The notes under the pieces were generated by a model. The model was not told where the DNA came from. It searched no databases and saw only the letters and a program-made list of their open reading frames with translations. This document shows positions 22,440 through 31,774 of a stretch of DNA of 38,197 bases, one piece after another. The translations under genes were made by a program, and so were the position numbers. How positions within the stretch are numbered: the first letter of the stretch is position 1; every line of letters begins with the position of its first letter. This stretch comes from JAHRVQ01 sp047616645 (GTDB lineage: Bacteria > Pseudomonadota > Gammaproteobacteria > Pseudomonadales > Azotimanducaceae). The stretch spans positions 1 through 38,197 of the forward strand of contig JBLHIH010000025.1 in NCBI GenBank assembly GCA_047616645.1, in the 5' to 3' direction.

Positions 22440-24623
22440 TTGAAAATTTTCATCCTTTGCCTTCTGCTCATGTCCTCAGCGACATATGGTGCAGAACAAA
22501 TCATCCGACCTGCGTCAATTGCAGTTCAGTTAACAGAAATCCCAAAACTTGATGGTGTTATCAACAGCGACCCAGCATGGCGCAGCGCCACACCAATGAC
22601 AAATTTCTGGCAAGTGCGACCGGTTCAAGGGGCGCCAGCGAGTCAGAAGAGTGAGGTCTATGTGGCCTTCACCAAAGATACGCTCTACATTGCAGCTATG
22701 CTCTTTGATCAGAGCGTCTCAGGAATACTCGTCACTGACAGCCGTAGAGATTCTGAGTTGGATGAAACCGATAGCTTCCAAGTGGTGCTAGATACCTATA
22801 AGGATGGTCAAAATGGGCTAGTCTTCGGCACCAACCCTGCTGGTATACAGTATGACGGCCAAGTGAGCCAAGGTGGAACAGCCGCTTTTGGATCTGGTGT
22901 GGGGGGCTTTAACCTAAACTGGGATACCAACTGGGAAGTACAAACTAAAATTACGCCTGAAGGTTGGAGCCTAGAAATGGCAATCCCCTTCAAATCCCTT
23001 CGCTACGGCGCTGATGAAATACAAACCTGGGGGATTAACTTTCAGCGTAATATTCGCAGAAACAATGAGATTGCTTACTGGGCGCCGCTTGCTCTCCAAC
23101 ATAATCTGTATCGAGTATCAGATGCAGGATCCATCAGCGGTATTAAAGTCCCTTCGCAGAGGAATCTTAAGATAACCCCCTACGGACTTGGTAAAAGTGT
23201 TACCGGGGGTAGTCGACCAAGCGACACGGACTATGAATTTGGGTTCGATGTAAAATACTCTATTACCCCAAGTTTGACCTTGGATGTCACATACAACACC
23301 GACTTTGCGCAGGTTGAAGCTGATGAACTCCAGGTCAATCTGGACCGGTTTAGTATCTTTCTTCCTGAACAGCGTCCATTTTTCCTCGAGAACGCAGATC
23401 AATTTATCGTCGGCCAATCACAGCAGATTGAGCTTTTTTTCAGTCGACGAATTGGCATCGCAGCAAATGGTTCTGCTATCCCCATTACTGGAGGCCTCAG
23501 AGTCTCTGGGAAAATTGGCGACAAAACCAATGTTGGTTTTCTCACAATGAGATCCGATGCTGTGGCAGGGGTTGCACCGGAAAATGATTACACTGTAGCA
23601 AGGGTCAACAGAGAGTTTGGCAATAATGGAACAATTGGCGCCATATTTGTTAATCGAGAAGGCGACGGCAGCATCAGTGGCAACAAAGAAGATGATTACA
23701 ACAGAACCTATGCTATCGATGGCCGAATGGGTATTGGCGCTAACGGTAATATTTCCGGATTCCTAGCCAAGACAAAAACACCTGGGTTAACAGGGAAAGA
23801 TCACTCCTTTAGAATTCAAGGGAGCTACAATTCGGAAAAGTGGATCAACCGTATAAATTATGCGGAGGTTGGAGCAGATTTTAATCCTGAAGTTGGCTTT
23901 CTTCGGCGTCGGGACTACCGTCATCTTCAGATATTTAGTTTACGCCGATATCGACCTAAAGAATTGTGGGGACTGCACGAGCTCAGACCACATATTTCCT
24001 ATAGCACTTATCGCAAATTCGACGGCTATCACACAACCAGTTTCACCCATGTGGACAATCACTGGGAGTGGAGAAATGGTTATGAAGTACACACAGGTAT
24101 GAACTTTTTCCACGAAGGTGTACAGACCCCCTTCGATATCGTTAGCGGAGTGACGGTTGATGCCGGTGAATATGACGACAAGGAAATTGCTGTTGTGTTC
24201 ACGACGGATCAAAGCGCGCAGCTCAGCTTAAGTATTGGATTCAAAGATGGCGGATTATTCGGTGGCGATCGATTTTCTGCAGAACCATCAATCAAGTATC
24301 GCGTTGGTGACAAATTCACCTCAGAACTTTCCTGGAATCACAATAATGTTGACCTTGGTCCCGGCAAAGAATTTACCGTTGACGTCGCGCGACTAAGGAT
24401 GACCTACTCCTTTACACCAAAAATGGCCCTACAGGCTCTGGTACAGTACGACAAGCGACAAGACCTTACAGCGACCAATCTGCGATTCTCATGGCTAGTA
24501 ACAGGTGATTCAGGCCTCTACATCGTTTACAACGAAGTAGACGACGGTCGACTGCTCGGCATCGCGAAACCACGCAAAGAGTTCATATTAAAATACAGCT
24601 ACTTATTTGATCTGTTTAAATAA
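22440..24623 (+). CDS. DUF5916-type outer-membrane protein with N-terminal CBM9-like domain
   Basis: A TTG at 22440 with GGAG 9 bp upstream begins a Sec signal peptide (MKIFILCLLLMSSATYG), giving 727 residues; an ATG at 22365 has no ribosome site. The first about 200 residues match a carbohydrate-binding family 9-like domain (IPKLDGVINSDPAWRSA, then DTLYIAAMLFDQS and DSFQVVLDTYKDGQNG). The rest is the DUF5916 region, typically a beta-barrel: TPSLTLDVTYNTDFAQVEADELQVNL and FSIFLPEQRPFFLENADQF are its strongest segments. The protein ends in an aromatic-rich strand finishing FK, as many barrels do. Its cellular role is not established; it is assumed to be at the outer membrane. Confidence 0.87.
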   Translation: MKIFILCLLLMSSATYGAEQIIRPASIAVQLTEIPKLDGVINSDPAWRSATPMTNFWQVRPVQGAPASQKSEVYVAFTKDTLYIAAMLFDQSVSGILVTDSRRDSELDETDSFQVVLDTYKDGQNGLVFGTNPAGIQYDGQVSQGGTAAFGSGVGGFNLNWDTNWEVQTKITPEGWSLEMAIPFKSLRYGADEIQTWGINFQRNIRRNNEIAYWAPLALQHNLYRVSDAGSISGIKVPSQRNLKITPYGLGKSVTGGSRPSDTDYEFGFDVKYSITPSLTLDVTYNTDFAQVEADELQVNLDRFSIFLPEQRPFFLENADQFIVGQSQQIELFFSRRIGIAANGSAIPITGGLRVSGKIGDKTNVGFLTMRSDAVAGVAPENDYTVARVNREFGNNGTIGAIFVNREGDGSISGNKEDDYNRTYAIDGRMGIGANGNISGFLAKTKTPGLTGKDHSFRIQGSYNSEKWINRINYAEVGADFNPEVGFLRRRDYRHLQIFSLRRYRPKELWGLHELRPHISYSTYRKFDGYHTTSFTHVDNHWEWRNGYEVHTGMNFFHEGVQTPFDIVSGVTVDAGEYDDKEIAVVFTTDQSAQLSLSIGFKDGGLFGGDRFSAEPSIKYRVGDKFTSELSWNHNNVDLGPGKEFTVDVARLRMTYSFTPKMALQALVQYDKRQDLTATNLRFSWLVTGDSGLYIVYNEVDDGRLLGIAKPRKEFILKYSYLFDLFK

Positions 24624-24651
24624 CAAAGGTTATCACCGGAGCAACCCACAC

Positions 24652-25737
24652 ATGATCATGAATGAAATTGGTTTCTACACACTCGCCGGAGCACCGAACT
24701 CTCCGCGAGATTTAATTGAAGAGGTAAAAGCTGCTGAAGATATGGGTCTTGGGGCGATGTTTATATCCGAACGATTCAATATAAAAGAAGCTGCAACCTT
24801 AAGTGGTGCAGCCGCCGCTGTATCTGAACGTATGGGTATCGCAACAGCCGCGACTAACCACAATACGCGCCATCCACTTGTGACTGCATCTTATGCCATG
24901 ACAATGCACAAAATGACTGGGGGGCGATTTTCGCTAGGCCTTGGCAGAGGCATTGCACCACTCTTTGATGCCATCGGTTTACCGCAAATTACCACTGCGC
25001 AGTTAGAAGATTTTGTATCTCTAATGCGCCGCTTATGGCGCGGAGAAACCATTCTTGGTCACGATGGCCCTGCTGGAAAGTTTCCATACTTAAGCCTTGG
25101 GCCCGAATTCGCCGAGCATATCCCAATGACTTTCACCGCCTTCGGACCAAACTCCCTCGCCCTCGGTGGTCGAGTATTTGACGCTGTCGTGCTTCACACA
25201 TTTTTTACTGAAGAAACCACTCGCCGCTGTGTTAAATCAGTGAAACAAGCAGCGGAACAGGCCGGTCGAAACCCTGATGAAGTACGAGTGTGGTCATGTT
25301 TTGCAACCATCGGTGATCATCTACCTTATGAGCTTAGGTTAAAAAAACTTGTAGGCAGGATGGCAACTTATCTGCAAGCTTATGGCGATCTGATTGTAAA
25401 AACTAATGATTGGGACCCTGCAATACTGAAAGCTTTCAGGAAGGATGCGTTTGTTAGCGGTTTCAGGGGCGCAATAGATCAAAAGGCAAATACGCAAGAA
25501 CTAGAACATGTTGCCTCCTTGATTCCCGAACTCTGGCTCGAAGCTGCGGCAACCGGCACTCCCGAGAACTGCGCTACTCGCATACAAAAAGAGTTCGATT
25601 TTGGTTGTGATGGCGTCATCATGCATGGCGCCTCTCCCGACCAGCTAGCACCCATCGCAGAAGCATATACACATATACGCCACGCCGAACAATTTACAGC
25701 ACTATCAGCAAACCCAGCTGGATATAGCCAGGGATAA
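24652..25737 (+). CDS. LLM-class F420/flavin-dependent oxidoreductase (TIGR03857-like)
   Basis: Residues MNEIGFYTLAGAP through GAMFISERFNIKEAATLSGAAAA, then ATNHNTRHPLV, TGGRFSLGLGRGI and FGPNSLALGGRVFDAVVLH, are a set I associate with TIGR03857, a luciferase-like family described as F420-dependent. The longer frame begins at a TTG inside the preceding gene; ATG 24652 (or 24658) is preferred, with CGGAG upstream. It starts 28 bp after the DUF5916 gene, so the two are likely cotranscribed. The stop TAA (25735-25737) lies in the edge of repeat copy F. FMN use cannot be excluded. Confidence 0.9.
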   Translation: MIMNEIGFYTLAGAPNSPRDLIEEVKAAEDMGLGAMFISERFNIKEAATLSGAAAAVSERMGIATAATNHNTRHPLVTASYAMTMHKMTGGRFSLGLGRGIAPLFDAIGLPQITTAQLEDFVSLMRRLWRGETILGHDGPAGKFPYLSLGPEFAEHIPMTFTAFGPNSLALGGRVFDAVVLHTFFTEETTRRCVKSVKQAAEQAGRNPDEVRVWSCFATIGDHLPYELRLKKLVGRMATYLQAYGDLIVKTNDWDPAILKAFRKDAFVSGFRGAIDQKANTQELEHVASLIPELWLEAAATGTPENCATRIQKEFDFGCDGVIMHGASPDQLAPIAEAYTHIRHAEQFTALSANPAGYSQG

Positions 25738-25938
25738 TTGAAGCCGGAGGATATTTAGGGTCGGAGTAAAAATTACATTGCCTTGGTTCTTAAAACGCTG
25801 CTTCTTTCTCAGACCGGCGACAATATCGCGAACTGGCATCATTTTGAATAGAATCTATTGCGGCAAAATTGATGCGGGAAGAGTAATTTTTTGTGAATTT
25901 TACTCCGACCCTAATTATCTTTTCGACACTAATTATCT
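25733..25938. repeat. Dispersed palindromic GGGTC repeat, copy F (longest)
   Basis: The left arm TTAGGGTCGGAGTAAAAATT is at 25755-25774 and the right arm AATTTTACTCCGACCCTAAT at 25897-25916, nearly exact inverted copies with about 120 bp inside. A degraded extra edge lies on each side (GATAATTGAAGCCGGAGGAT; ACACTAATTATCTTT). The internal block ATTGCGGCAAAATTGATGC (25857-25875) matches copies B and C. It fills the gap between two convergent genes and overlaps the last codons of both. Confidence 0.87.
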
Positions 25939-28160
25939 TTTTGGGTGTCCGGTATCTGTAAATGTTCGACAAAGTAGTTTGTCATCATGCTGCGCAAATG
26001 CAGTGACGTTCCCTCACCAGCAACAATCTCATGACGCCGGTTGGGGTATGGCATGAAGTCAAACTGGCGATTGTGTTTAATCAGTTCGTCGATCAGTCGT
26101 TCACTGCCCTGGTAGTGCACGTTGTCGTCCCCGGTACCATGCACGAGTAGCAGCTTCCCCTCAAGTTTGGCCGCGTGGGTAATGGCTGACGCTTCGTCGT
26201 AAGCATCGGCGTACTGCGTCAACAAGCCTGAATAACGCTCTTGGTAAATGGAGTCATAGAGTCGTTTGTCAGGTACTGGCGCAATTGCAATACCTACTTG
26301 ATATTGTTGGGGATAGCGAAACAGCTGATTGAGCGTTGTGGAACCACCGCCAGAGTGTCCCCACATACCTACCCGGGTACGGTCGATATAAGACCAGCGC
26401 TCACAAATGGCGGTCAAGGCATCGGATTGGTCTTGGTAGCTAATACAACCCCCATCTCCATAGATGGAACGACGCCAGTCGTGTCCTCGCGGTGCACTCG
26501 TTCCTCGGTTGTCGACAGAGGAAACAATGAAACCCTGCTGGGACATTAGCAAATGCCAGAGAGTGACATGTCCAAACCAGACATCGCGGACCGTTTGCCC
26601 GGCGGGTTCGCCATACACATAATTGATAATAGGATACTGCTGGCCAGGATCAAAATTAGGTGGCCGAAGCATGTAGCCGTCGAGCCGCAGTCCATCGCGC
26701 GCCTTCACCGAGTAGAACTCGAGTTCACCCAGTCTCAGCAGCGCCAACTGTTCAACCAGCTCCACGTTGTCTTCAAACACATGCTGTGTAGCATGGTCAG
26801 GCAAGGAAATAAGACTGTAGGTGGGTGGACTTATGAAACTAGAATGGGTGTGTATAGCCCAGCGCCCATCTGCTGACACCTTGTAGCCGTTGGTACCTGC
26901 CAAATGAGGAGGTGTTACCTGCTCCATTTCACCACTACCATCTAAACGCGTCCGCTGTAGGTAGCGCTGCGATACATTGTCTGGCGAGGCAATGAAGTAG
27001 AGCCAACCGCCCATTTCATCCAATGACACCATCTCGATCACATCGAAGTCACCCGGTGTCAGGTCAGTGAAGGTCTTGCCATCACGAGACACGAGATAGA
27101 TATGCTTCCAGCCGTCGCGTTCACTCTGCCAAAGAAATGCCTCAGAACTTTCAAGCCATTTGGGCGCTTTCAGCAATTCAATAAAAGTGTCTTCGCGCTC
27201 AACGAATACTTCGCTCAACTTGCCGTTCTGCGCATCTGCGTAGAAGACCTTGTTCGTATCCTGTTTGCGATTCAACTGTTGAATCAGTACCTGTTCGCTA
27301 TTGTCTGCCCAGTTCATGCGCGGCACATACATCTGCGCGGGTTCACCCGGCAGGGTCACCCAGACTGTTGTCGCGCTGACCAGCGATACAATCCCAATAC
27401 GCGCCGCAGCATTCTCCTCACCCACCTTGGGATAGGGAATGGCACTGACAGTGGGATACAGCGCGTCTGTATTATTGATAATCAAAAAATCTTTAGCGGC
27501 ATGAGTGTCGAGCTGCCAGTAGGCAATACGCTCACTATCGGGGCTCCAGCGGAAGCCCGAATGCAAACCAAACTCCTCTTCGTAAGCCCAGTCAAACAAG
27601 CCGTTGATCACTGTTTCTGAAGCATCAATGGTCAAGGCTTTAACCTTGCGGCTATGCAGATCTTGCACGTAGAGATTGTTCTGCCAAACATAGGCGAACT
27701 GCAGACCATCCGGAGAAAATTCGCCATACATCATCTCGCTGAGGGCGGGTCTGTCGCCGCCCAGCTGCCAAAGATCACCATCAGCACGATTTAAAACCCA
27801 GTAATCACCACGGCTTTTTATGCGCCATACATACTCGGCGTTAGTCTGTACCAGCAGTTTGGATTTGTCGTCAGACCAAGTGTAGTTGTCAACCACTAGG
27901 GCCGCATCAGCACCTTTGGGGGTAAGTTGCTCCAGCGATACCAAAATGCTGCGATCCAGTGTGGCCGGATCGTATTGCACGATTTCCTCATAGATTTTGA
28001 TATCGTCACCATAGCGGTCTTTCTCAAGCTCTGCGCCGTCAAAACCCTTCGCTGTCTCCAACGCGGTAAAGGTGGCGCTTTCTTCTTGCCAACGCACTGG
28101 GCCTGGCCGCTTCGCATTGTAATCGTATTCCTTGAAAATGGCTTCATTGGTCAGCAACAT
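25929..28160 (-). CDS. S9B dipeptidyl-peptidase IV family serine peptidase
   Basis: This 743-residue protein has the full two-domain layout. The N-terminal propeller includes DNYTWSDDKSKLLVQTNAEYVWR, then LSEMMYGEFSPDG and the double-Glu motif DWAYEEEFGLHSGFRWSPDS that binds the peptide N-terminus. The C-terminal hydrolase has Ser 603 in WGHSGGGS, an Asp at about 678-679 in HGTGDDNVHY and His 710 in NRRHE. It removes N-terminal X-Pro or X-Ala dipeptides. Secreted relatives usually have a signal peptide, but this start (AGAGGG ribosome site, in-frame stop just upstream) leads directly into LLTNEAIFKEYDYN. The last residues and stop are encoded by the edge of repeat copy F. Confidence 0.93.
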   Translation of the reverse strand: MLLTNEAIFKEYDYNAKRPGPVRWQEESATFTALETAKGFDGAELEKDRYGDDIKIYEEIVQYDPATLDRSILVSLEQLTPKGADAALVVDNYTWSDDKSKLLVQTNAEYVWRIKSRGDYWVLNRADGDLWQLGGDRPALSEMMYGEFSPDGLQFAYVWQNNLYVQDLHSRKVKALTIDASETVINGLFDWAYEEEFGLHSGFRWSPDSERIAYWQLDTHAAKDFLIINNTDALYPTVSAIPYPKVGEENAAARIGIVSLVSATTVWVTLPGEPAQMYVPRMNWADNSEQVLIQQLNRKQDTNKVFYADAQNGKLSEVFVEREDTFIELLKAPKWLESSEAFLWQSERDGWKHIYLVSRDGKTFTDLTPGDFDVIEMVSLDEMGGWLYFIASPDNVSQRYLQRTRLDGSGEMEQVTPPHLAGTNGYKVSADGRWAIHTHSSFISPPTYSLISLPDHATQHVFEDNVELVEQLALLRLGELEFYSVKARDGLRLDGYMLRPPNFDPGQQYPIINYVYGEPAGQTVRDVWFGHVTLWHLLMSQQGFIVSSVDNRGTSAPRGHDWRRSIYGDGGCISYQDQSDALTAICERWSYIDRTRVGMWGHSGGGSTTLNQLFRYPQQYQVGIAIAPVPDKRLYDSIYQERYSGLLTQYADAYDEASAITHAAKLEGKLLLVHGTGDDNVHYQGSERLIDELIKHNRQFDFMPYPNRRHEIVAGEGTSLHLRSMMTNYFVEHLQIPDTQKDN

Positions 28161-28296
28161 GCCGTTACCCTCTGCAACTTAAATAAATGGAACATCTGGC
28201 TCTACGCACGCAACTAAACACGACGACAACAGCGCACATTTTATCAGCTTCAATAAACATGTACCTTGAGTACACGATTGGAAGAGTATGTAATAG

Positions 28297-29199
28297 TTAG
28301 AAAATCGCTAACATTTCTTCAAGTGCTTTCATTTGGCCACCAACGGCAGATGAAGGAACAAGAATCGGCGTTTTAATACCGGCATCAAACCAGGCTTCAA
28401 CGCCATCACGAACGGCCGTCGCTGAACCAAACAAAGTGGTGTCGGCAAGCCATTTATCTGTCAAGAAACCAGGGATTTGGTCATACTCTTTGTTGGTAAT
28501 TGCTGTTTCTATAGCTTCCATTTCCTCCGTATAGCCTGCTTCTTTCCAATAATTTCGATAGTTAGGTAATAACACATAGGATGAAAGCGTTTTACGATTT
28601 ACAGCCTTGGCAGCCTCTATGTCATCAGAGATACAAGTAGGAATCATGTCGCCAATAAAAAAATCATCGCTTTGTCTTTTATCACTTGAAATCACCGATA
28701 GAGATTCCTGCATATGTGAGCGTGCGCCATTAGCAAATACCATCCCGTCACCAATTTCTTCAGAGAGGGCAATCATTTTCTTTCTAAGTGTTGCTAGGAC
28801 AATAGGAGGTAATTCTCCAACACGTTTTACTGATTTTAATTCTTCGACAAAATTTCTTGTATCACTTAATGGCTTGCCTGCGCTCAGACCTTTTTGTTTG
28901 AGCGCAGGCGCATGGCTCACGCCTACACCAAACTTAAATCGTCCTTTTGAAACTTCATGAATAAAAGACACAGTCTGGGCATAGTCTGAAGCCTGCCTGA
29001 AGTAAATTGGCATGATGGAAGTACCAAAGTGAATTTCATTGGTAGCAAATGCCAGCGCTTCGCAAAGCGCGAGGGAATCTCCTAAGCTTGGTCCATAGAT
29101 TCCACTAAAGCCTTTTCTTTCTATTTCTTTTGCTACTTCTATAGTGGCTAAACGTCGGCCTGGGACGGCCGCAAGACTGATGGCTGGCATTCTTGTCAC
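28297..29199 (-). CDS. LLM-class flavin/F420-dependent oxidoreductase
   Basis: A GTG start at 29199 with AAAGGAG 6 bp upstream gives 300 residues (MTRMPAISLAAVPGRRLATIEVAKEIERKGFSGIYGP). It has typical luciferase-fold landmarks: LALCEALAFATNEIHFGTSIMPIYFRQASDYA, GRFKFGVGVSHAPAL, EEIGDGMVFANGARSHM, and a C-terminal 'LVPSSAVGGQMKALEEML'. It belongs to the methylene-tetrahydromethanopterin-reductase-like part of the LLM class; no narrower family can be named. It is divergent from the LLM gene at 29482 with about 280 bp between. Confidence 0.87.
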   Translation of the reverse strand: MTRMPAISLAAVPGRRLATIEVAKEIERKGFSGIYGPSLGDSLALCEALAFATNEIHFGTSIMPIYFRQASDYAQTVSFIHEVSKGRFKFGVGVSHAPALKQKGLSAGKPLSDTRNFVEELKSVKRVGELPPIVLATLRKKMIALSEEIGDGMVFANGARSHMQESLSVISSDKRQSDDFFIGDMIPTCISDDIEAAKAVNRKTLSSYVLLPNYRNYWKEAGYTEEMEAIETAITNKEYDQIPGFLTDKWLADTTLFGSATAVRDGVEAWFDAGIKTPILVPSSAVGGQMKALEEMLAIF

Positions 29200-29481
29200 A
29201 ATGATCTCCTTTAAAAATAATTTGCTAAAGTGTACACAACCCATGAGTAAAAAAGGAACGCAAATAATTTTCTGATGAATATTTCGAATTTGCACTCGTG
29301 ATTCAAATCGAATTACACTCAGAACAATATTTTTTCATACCACTACCTAGTGAGTATCCATAAACTAAAAACGTCGGGCTACCTGCATTGTAAGTGATTG
29401 AAAGTATTACCTAACATATAAATTATTTTGCAAATTTCAGCCGAATTTGGCTATTTCTGAACGGGAACTACCTAGGAAGAC

Positions 29482-30534
29482 ATGATGAAAATCTCGACAC
29501 TAATGAGTTACTCCTCCGGTTACATAGGGGCGACAAAAGAAATCATTGAAATGGAAAAAGCCGGGCTCGACGTGGTTTGGGTGCCGGAGGTATATACTTT
29601 TGACGCGGTCAGTGCCATGGGATATATCGCAGCTCTCACGGACAAACTCACCATCGCCTCGGGCATCCTCAACATCTATAGTCGAACTCCCTCCCTTATG
29701 GCAATGACTGCAGCTGGAATTGATGCGCTCTCAGAGGGTCGCTGTATCTTAGGTCTAGGTGCTTCCGGCCCACAGGTCATCGAAGGTTTTCATGGCGTGG
29801 CTTATGATGCCCCAGTGACTAGAATAAGAGAGATCGTTGATATCTGTCGAAAGGTTTGGTTAAGAGAAGAAAAACTAAACCATCAGGGTAAGAAATATCA
29901 AATACCCTTACCTGCCGATCAAGGCACTGGGCTAGGTAAACCCTTAAAAATCATTAATCATCCTTACAGAGAGGAAATCCCAATAGCGCTCGCAACCTTG
30001 GGTGACAAAAGTGTTGAAATGACCGCGGAAATCGCTGACATCTGGCTACCTGCCTTTTTCATGGCAGAGGGAGCCGAAGCCGTTTGGGGTGACGCGATTA
30101 AGCGCGGCAACGCGAAACGCGATCCAGCGCGGGCACCACTGGAAATTTACGCAGGCGGCTCCGTCGCTATAGGAGAAGGTCTTGATGCATACAGGGACAT
30201 GGCGCGCCCAGGCATCGCCCTCTATGTTGGAGGTATGGGAGCTAAGGAAAAGAATTTTTACAATCAAATTTTCAGGAAATATGGTTACGAAAACGAAGCA
30301 GAAGAAATTCAAAACTTATACCTCTCGGGCAAGAAGTCCGCAGCTGAAGCAGCTATACCTCAGAGTTACATTGACGCGACTTCACTTGTGGGTAGTGAGA
30401 GCTTCGTAAAGGATAGACTTCAGGTTTACAAAGAAGCAGGTGTTACGTCACTCAACGTTAGCTTCTTAGGGAAAACAAGTCAGGAAAGGGTCTCACAGTG
30501 TGACGCGCTGAAAAATATTATTGAAAAAATATAG
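29482..30534 (+). CDS. LLM-class F420-dependent oxidoreductase (TIGR03559-like)
   Basis: This 350-residue protein has EIIEMEKAGLDVVWVPEVYTFDAVSAMGY, ILNIYSRTPSLMAMTAAGIDALSEGR and ILGLGASGPQVIEGFHGVAYD. It continues with GTGLGKPLKIINHPYRE, YVGGMGAKEKNFYN and EIQNLYLSGKK. This string of motifs resembles the TIGR03559 family known from mycobacteria. AGGAAG lies just upstream; of two tandem ATGs, 29485 has the better spacing (5 bp). It heads a plus-strand group with a 2OG-dioxygenase and a carboxymuconolactone-decarboxylase-like gene. The high conservation to a mycobacterial-type family makes it the best candidate here for genuine F420 use. Confidence 0.9.
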   Translation: MMKISTLMSYSSGYIGATKEIIEMEKAGLDVVWVPEVYTFDAVSAMGYIAALTDKLTIASGILNIYSRTPSLMAMTAAGIDALSEGRCILGLGASGPQVIEGFHGVAYDAPVTRIREIVDICRKVWLREEKLNHQGKKYQIPLPADQGTGLGKPLKIINHPYREEIPIALATLGDKSVEMTAEIADIWLPAFFMAEGAEAVWGDAIKRGNAKRDPARAPLEIYAGGSVAIGEGLDAYRDMARPGIALYVGGMGAKEKNFYNQIFRKYGYENEAEEIQNLYLSGKKSAAEAAIPQSYIDATSLVGSESFVKDRLQVYKEAGVTSLNVSFLGKTSQERVSQCDALKNIIEKI

Positions 30535-30629
30535 TCAATAAAACATTGGATCACCTCAGTGGCTGATACTCTCAGCCACAAATGTTCCTACATTATCCTC
30601 TCATTCACTAGATAATTTGAGTTTCTACT

Positions 30630-31637
30630 GTGCTGCCAATACTTGATTTCAAAAATTTCCTACAATCAGCCGATAGCCCAGAGGCTAAGGAGTTTTGTCA
30701 CAACTTGGTTCAAACCTGCCACGAAACCGGGTTCTTTTATTTGACTGGACACGGGATTAATACTGAACAAAACGCAAGCGTCATCGCAATGGCACGCCAA
30801 TTTTTTGCCCTGCCCGAGGAAGACCGTCGCGCGATTGCCATAGGTAAGTCGCCCCATTTTCGAGGTTACACGATTCTTGGTGATGAACTGACTCAGGGTA
30901 AGCGTGATTGGCGCGACCAAATCGACATTGGTCCAGAAGAACAAGCCCACGTTCTGAGTAAAGATGACCCACCCTGGCTAAGATTAATCGGCCCTAATCA
31001 ATGGCCTGTAGCGATGCCAGAAATGCCTGATATAGTGACAAACTGGGCAGAAAGAATGAATCATATATCGATGGAATTGTTTCGGGCTTTGGCCATTGGT
31101 CTTAGACATCCCTACGACTATTTTGATCACCTAATGACACCGAATCCCTATTTCAGAATCAAAATATCACGCTATCCCATCCAGCATAACCCGAAAGACG
31201 CAGGGCAAGGATTGGGGCTCCATAACGATTCAGGATTGTTCACTTTCATCATGCAAAACGAAGTAAGCGGCTTGCAAGTTGAGCGCGACGGGCAGCTTCA
31301 AACCATTGAGCCGATTCCCGGCGCCTTCATCGTCAATTTAGGCGAGATGTTTCAAATTGCCACCAGCGGTTATCTCAAAGCAACCAAACATCAAGTTGTC
31401 AGCCCAGCGCTTGGCACAGAAAGAATATCAATTGCCTATTTTATGAATCCACGCCTCGACGCTGCTTTCCAGCCGATCCCTTTGCCAGCTGACATAAGTG
31501 CTAAAACCGACAGTGGCCAGAATGCCGACTTGAATGACCCTATCTATAATGTATTTGGCGAGAATACTTTGAAGATTAGAATGCGCTCGCATCCAGACGT
31601 CGTTTCTGCTCACTATCCTGAGATGAAAAAACCTTAA
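30630..31637 (+). CDS. Isopenicillin-N-synthase-like Fe(II)/2-oxoglutarate oxygenase
   Basis: This 335-residue protein has the N-terminal FCHNLVQTCHETGFFYLTGHGI and FFALPEEDRRAIA of the IPNS/DAOC domain. The Fe(II) triad is in LGLHNDSGLFTF (His 198, Asp 200) and KATKHQVV (His 254), with the 2OG-binding Arg 265 and Ser 267 in ERISIAYF. Bacterial relatives act on amino acids, gibberellin-like compounds or unknown metabolites. A GTG start is used, without a clear ribosome site. It follows the TIGR03559-like LLM gene by 95 bp and precedes a carboxymuconolactone-decarboxylase-like gene, so the three may form a small catabolic unit. Confidence 0.92.
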   Translation: MLPILDFKNFLQSADSPEAKEFCHNLVQTCHETGFFYLTGHGINTEQNASVIAMARQFFALPEEDRRAIAIGKSPHFRGYTILGDELTQGKRDWRDQIDIGPEEQAHVLSKDDPPWLRLIGPNQWPVAMPEMPDIVTNWAERMNHISMELFRALAIGLRHPYDYFDHLMTPNPYFRIKISRYPIQHNPKDAGQGLGLHNDSGLFTFIMQNEVSGLQVERDGQLQTIEPIPGAFIVNLGEMFQIATSGYLKATKHQVVSPALGTERISIAYFMNPRLDAAFQPIPLPADISAKTDSGQNADLNDPIYNVFGENTLKIRMRSHPDVVSAHYPEMKKP

Positions 31638-31774
31638 TTTGCTAATTTACACCAAAGCAGACAAATCTATTTTTGGAAATGCTCCTACACGAATTTTATA
31701 TACCGAAACCTTGAAAATAACGCAGACCAATTACTTTTCGCCACTACTTACTAAAACAAAAAAGGACAAGCAAA

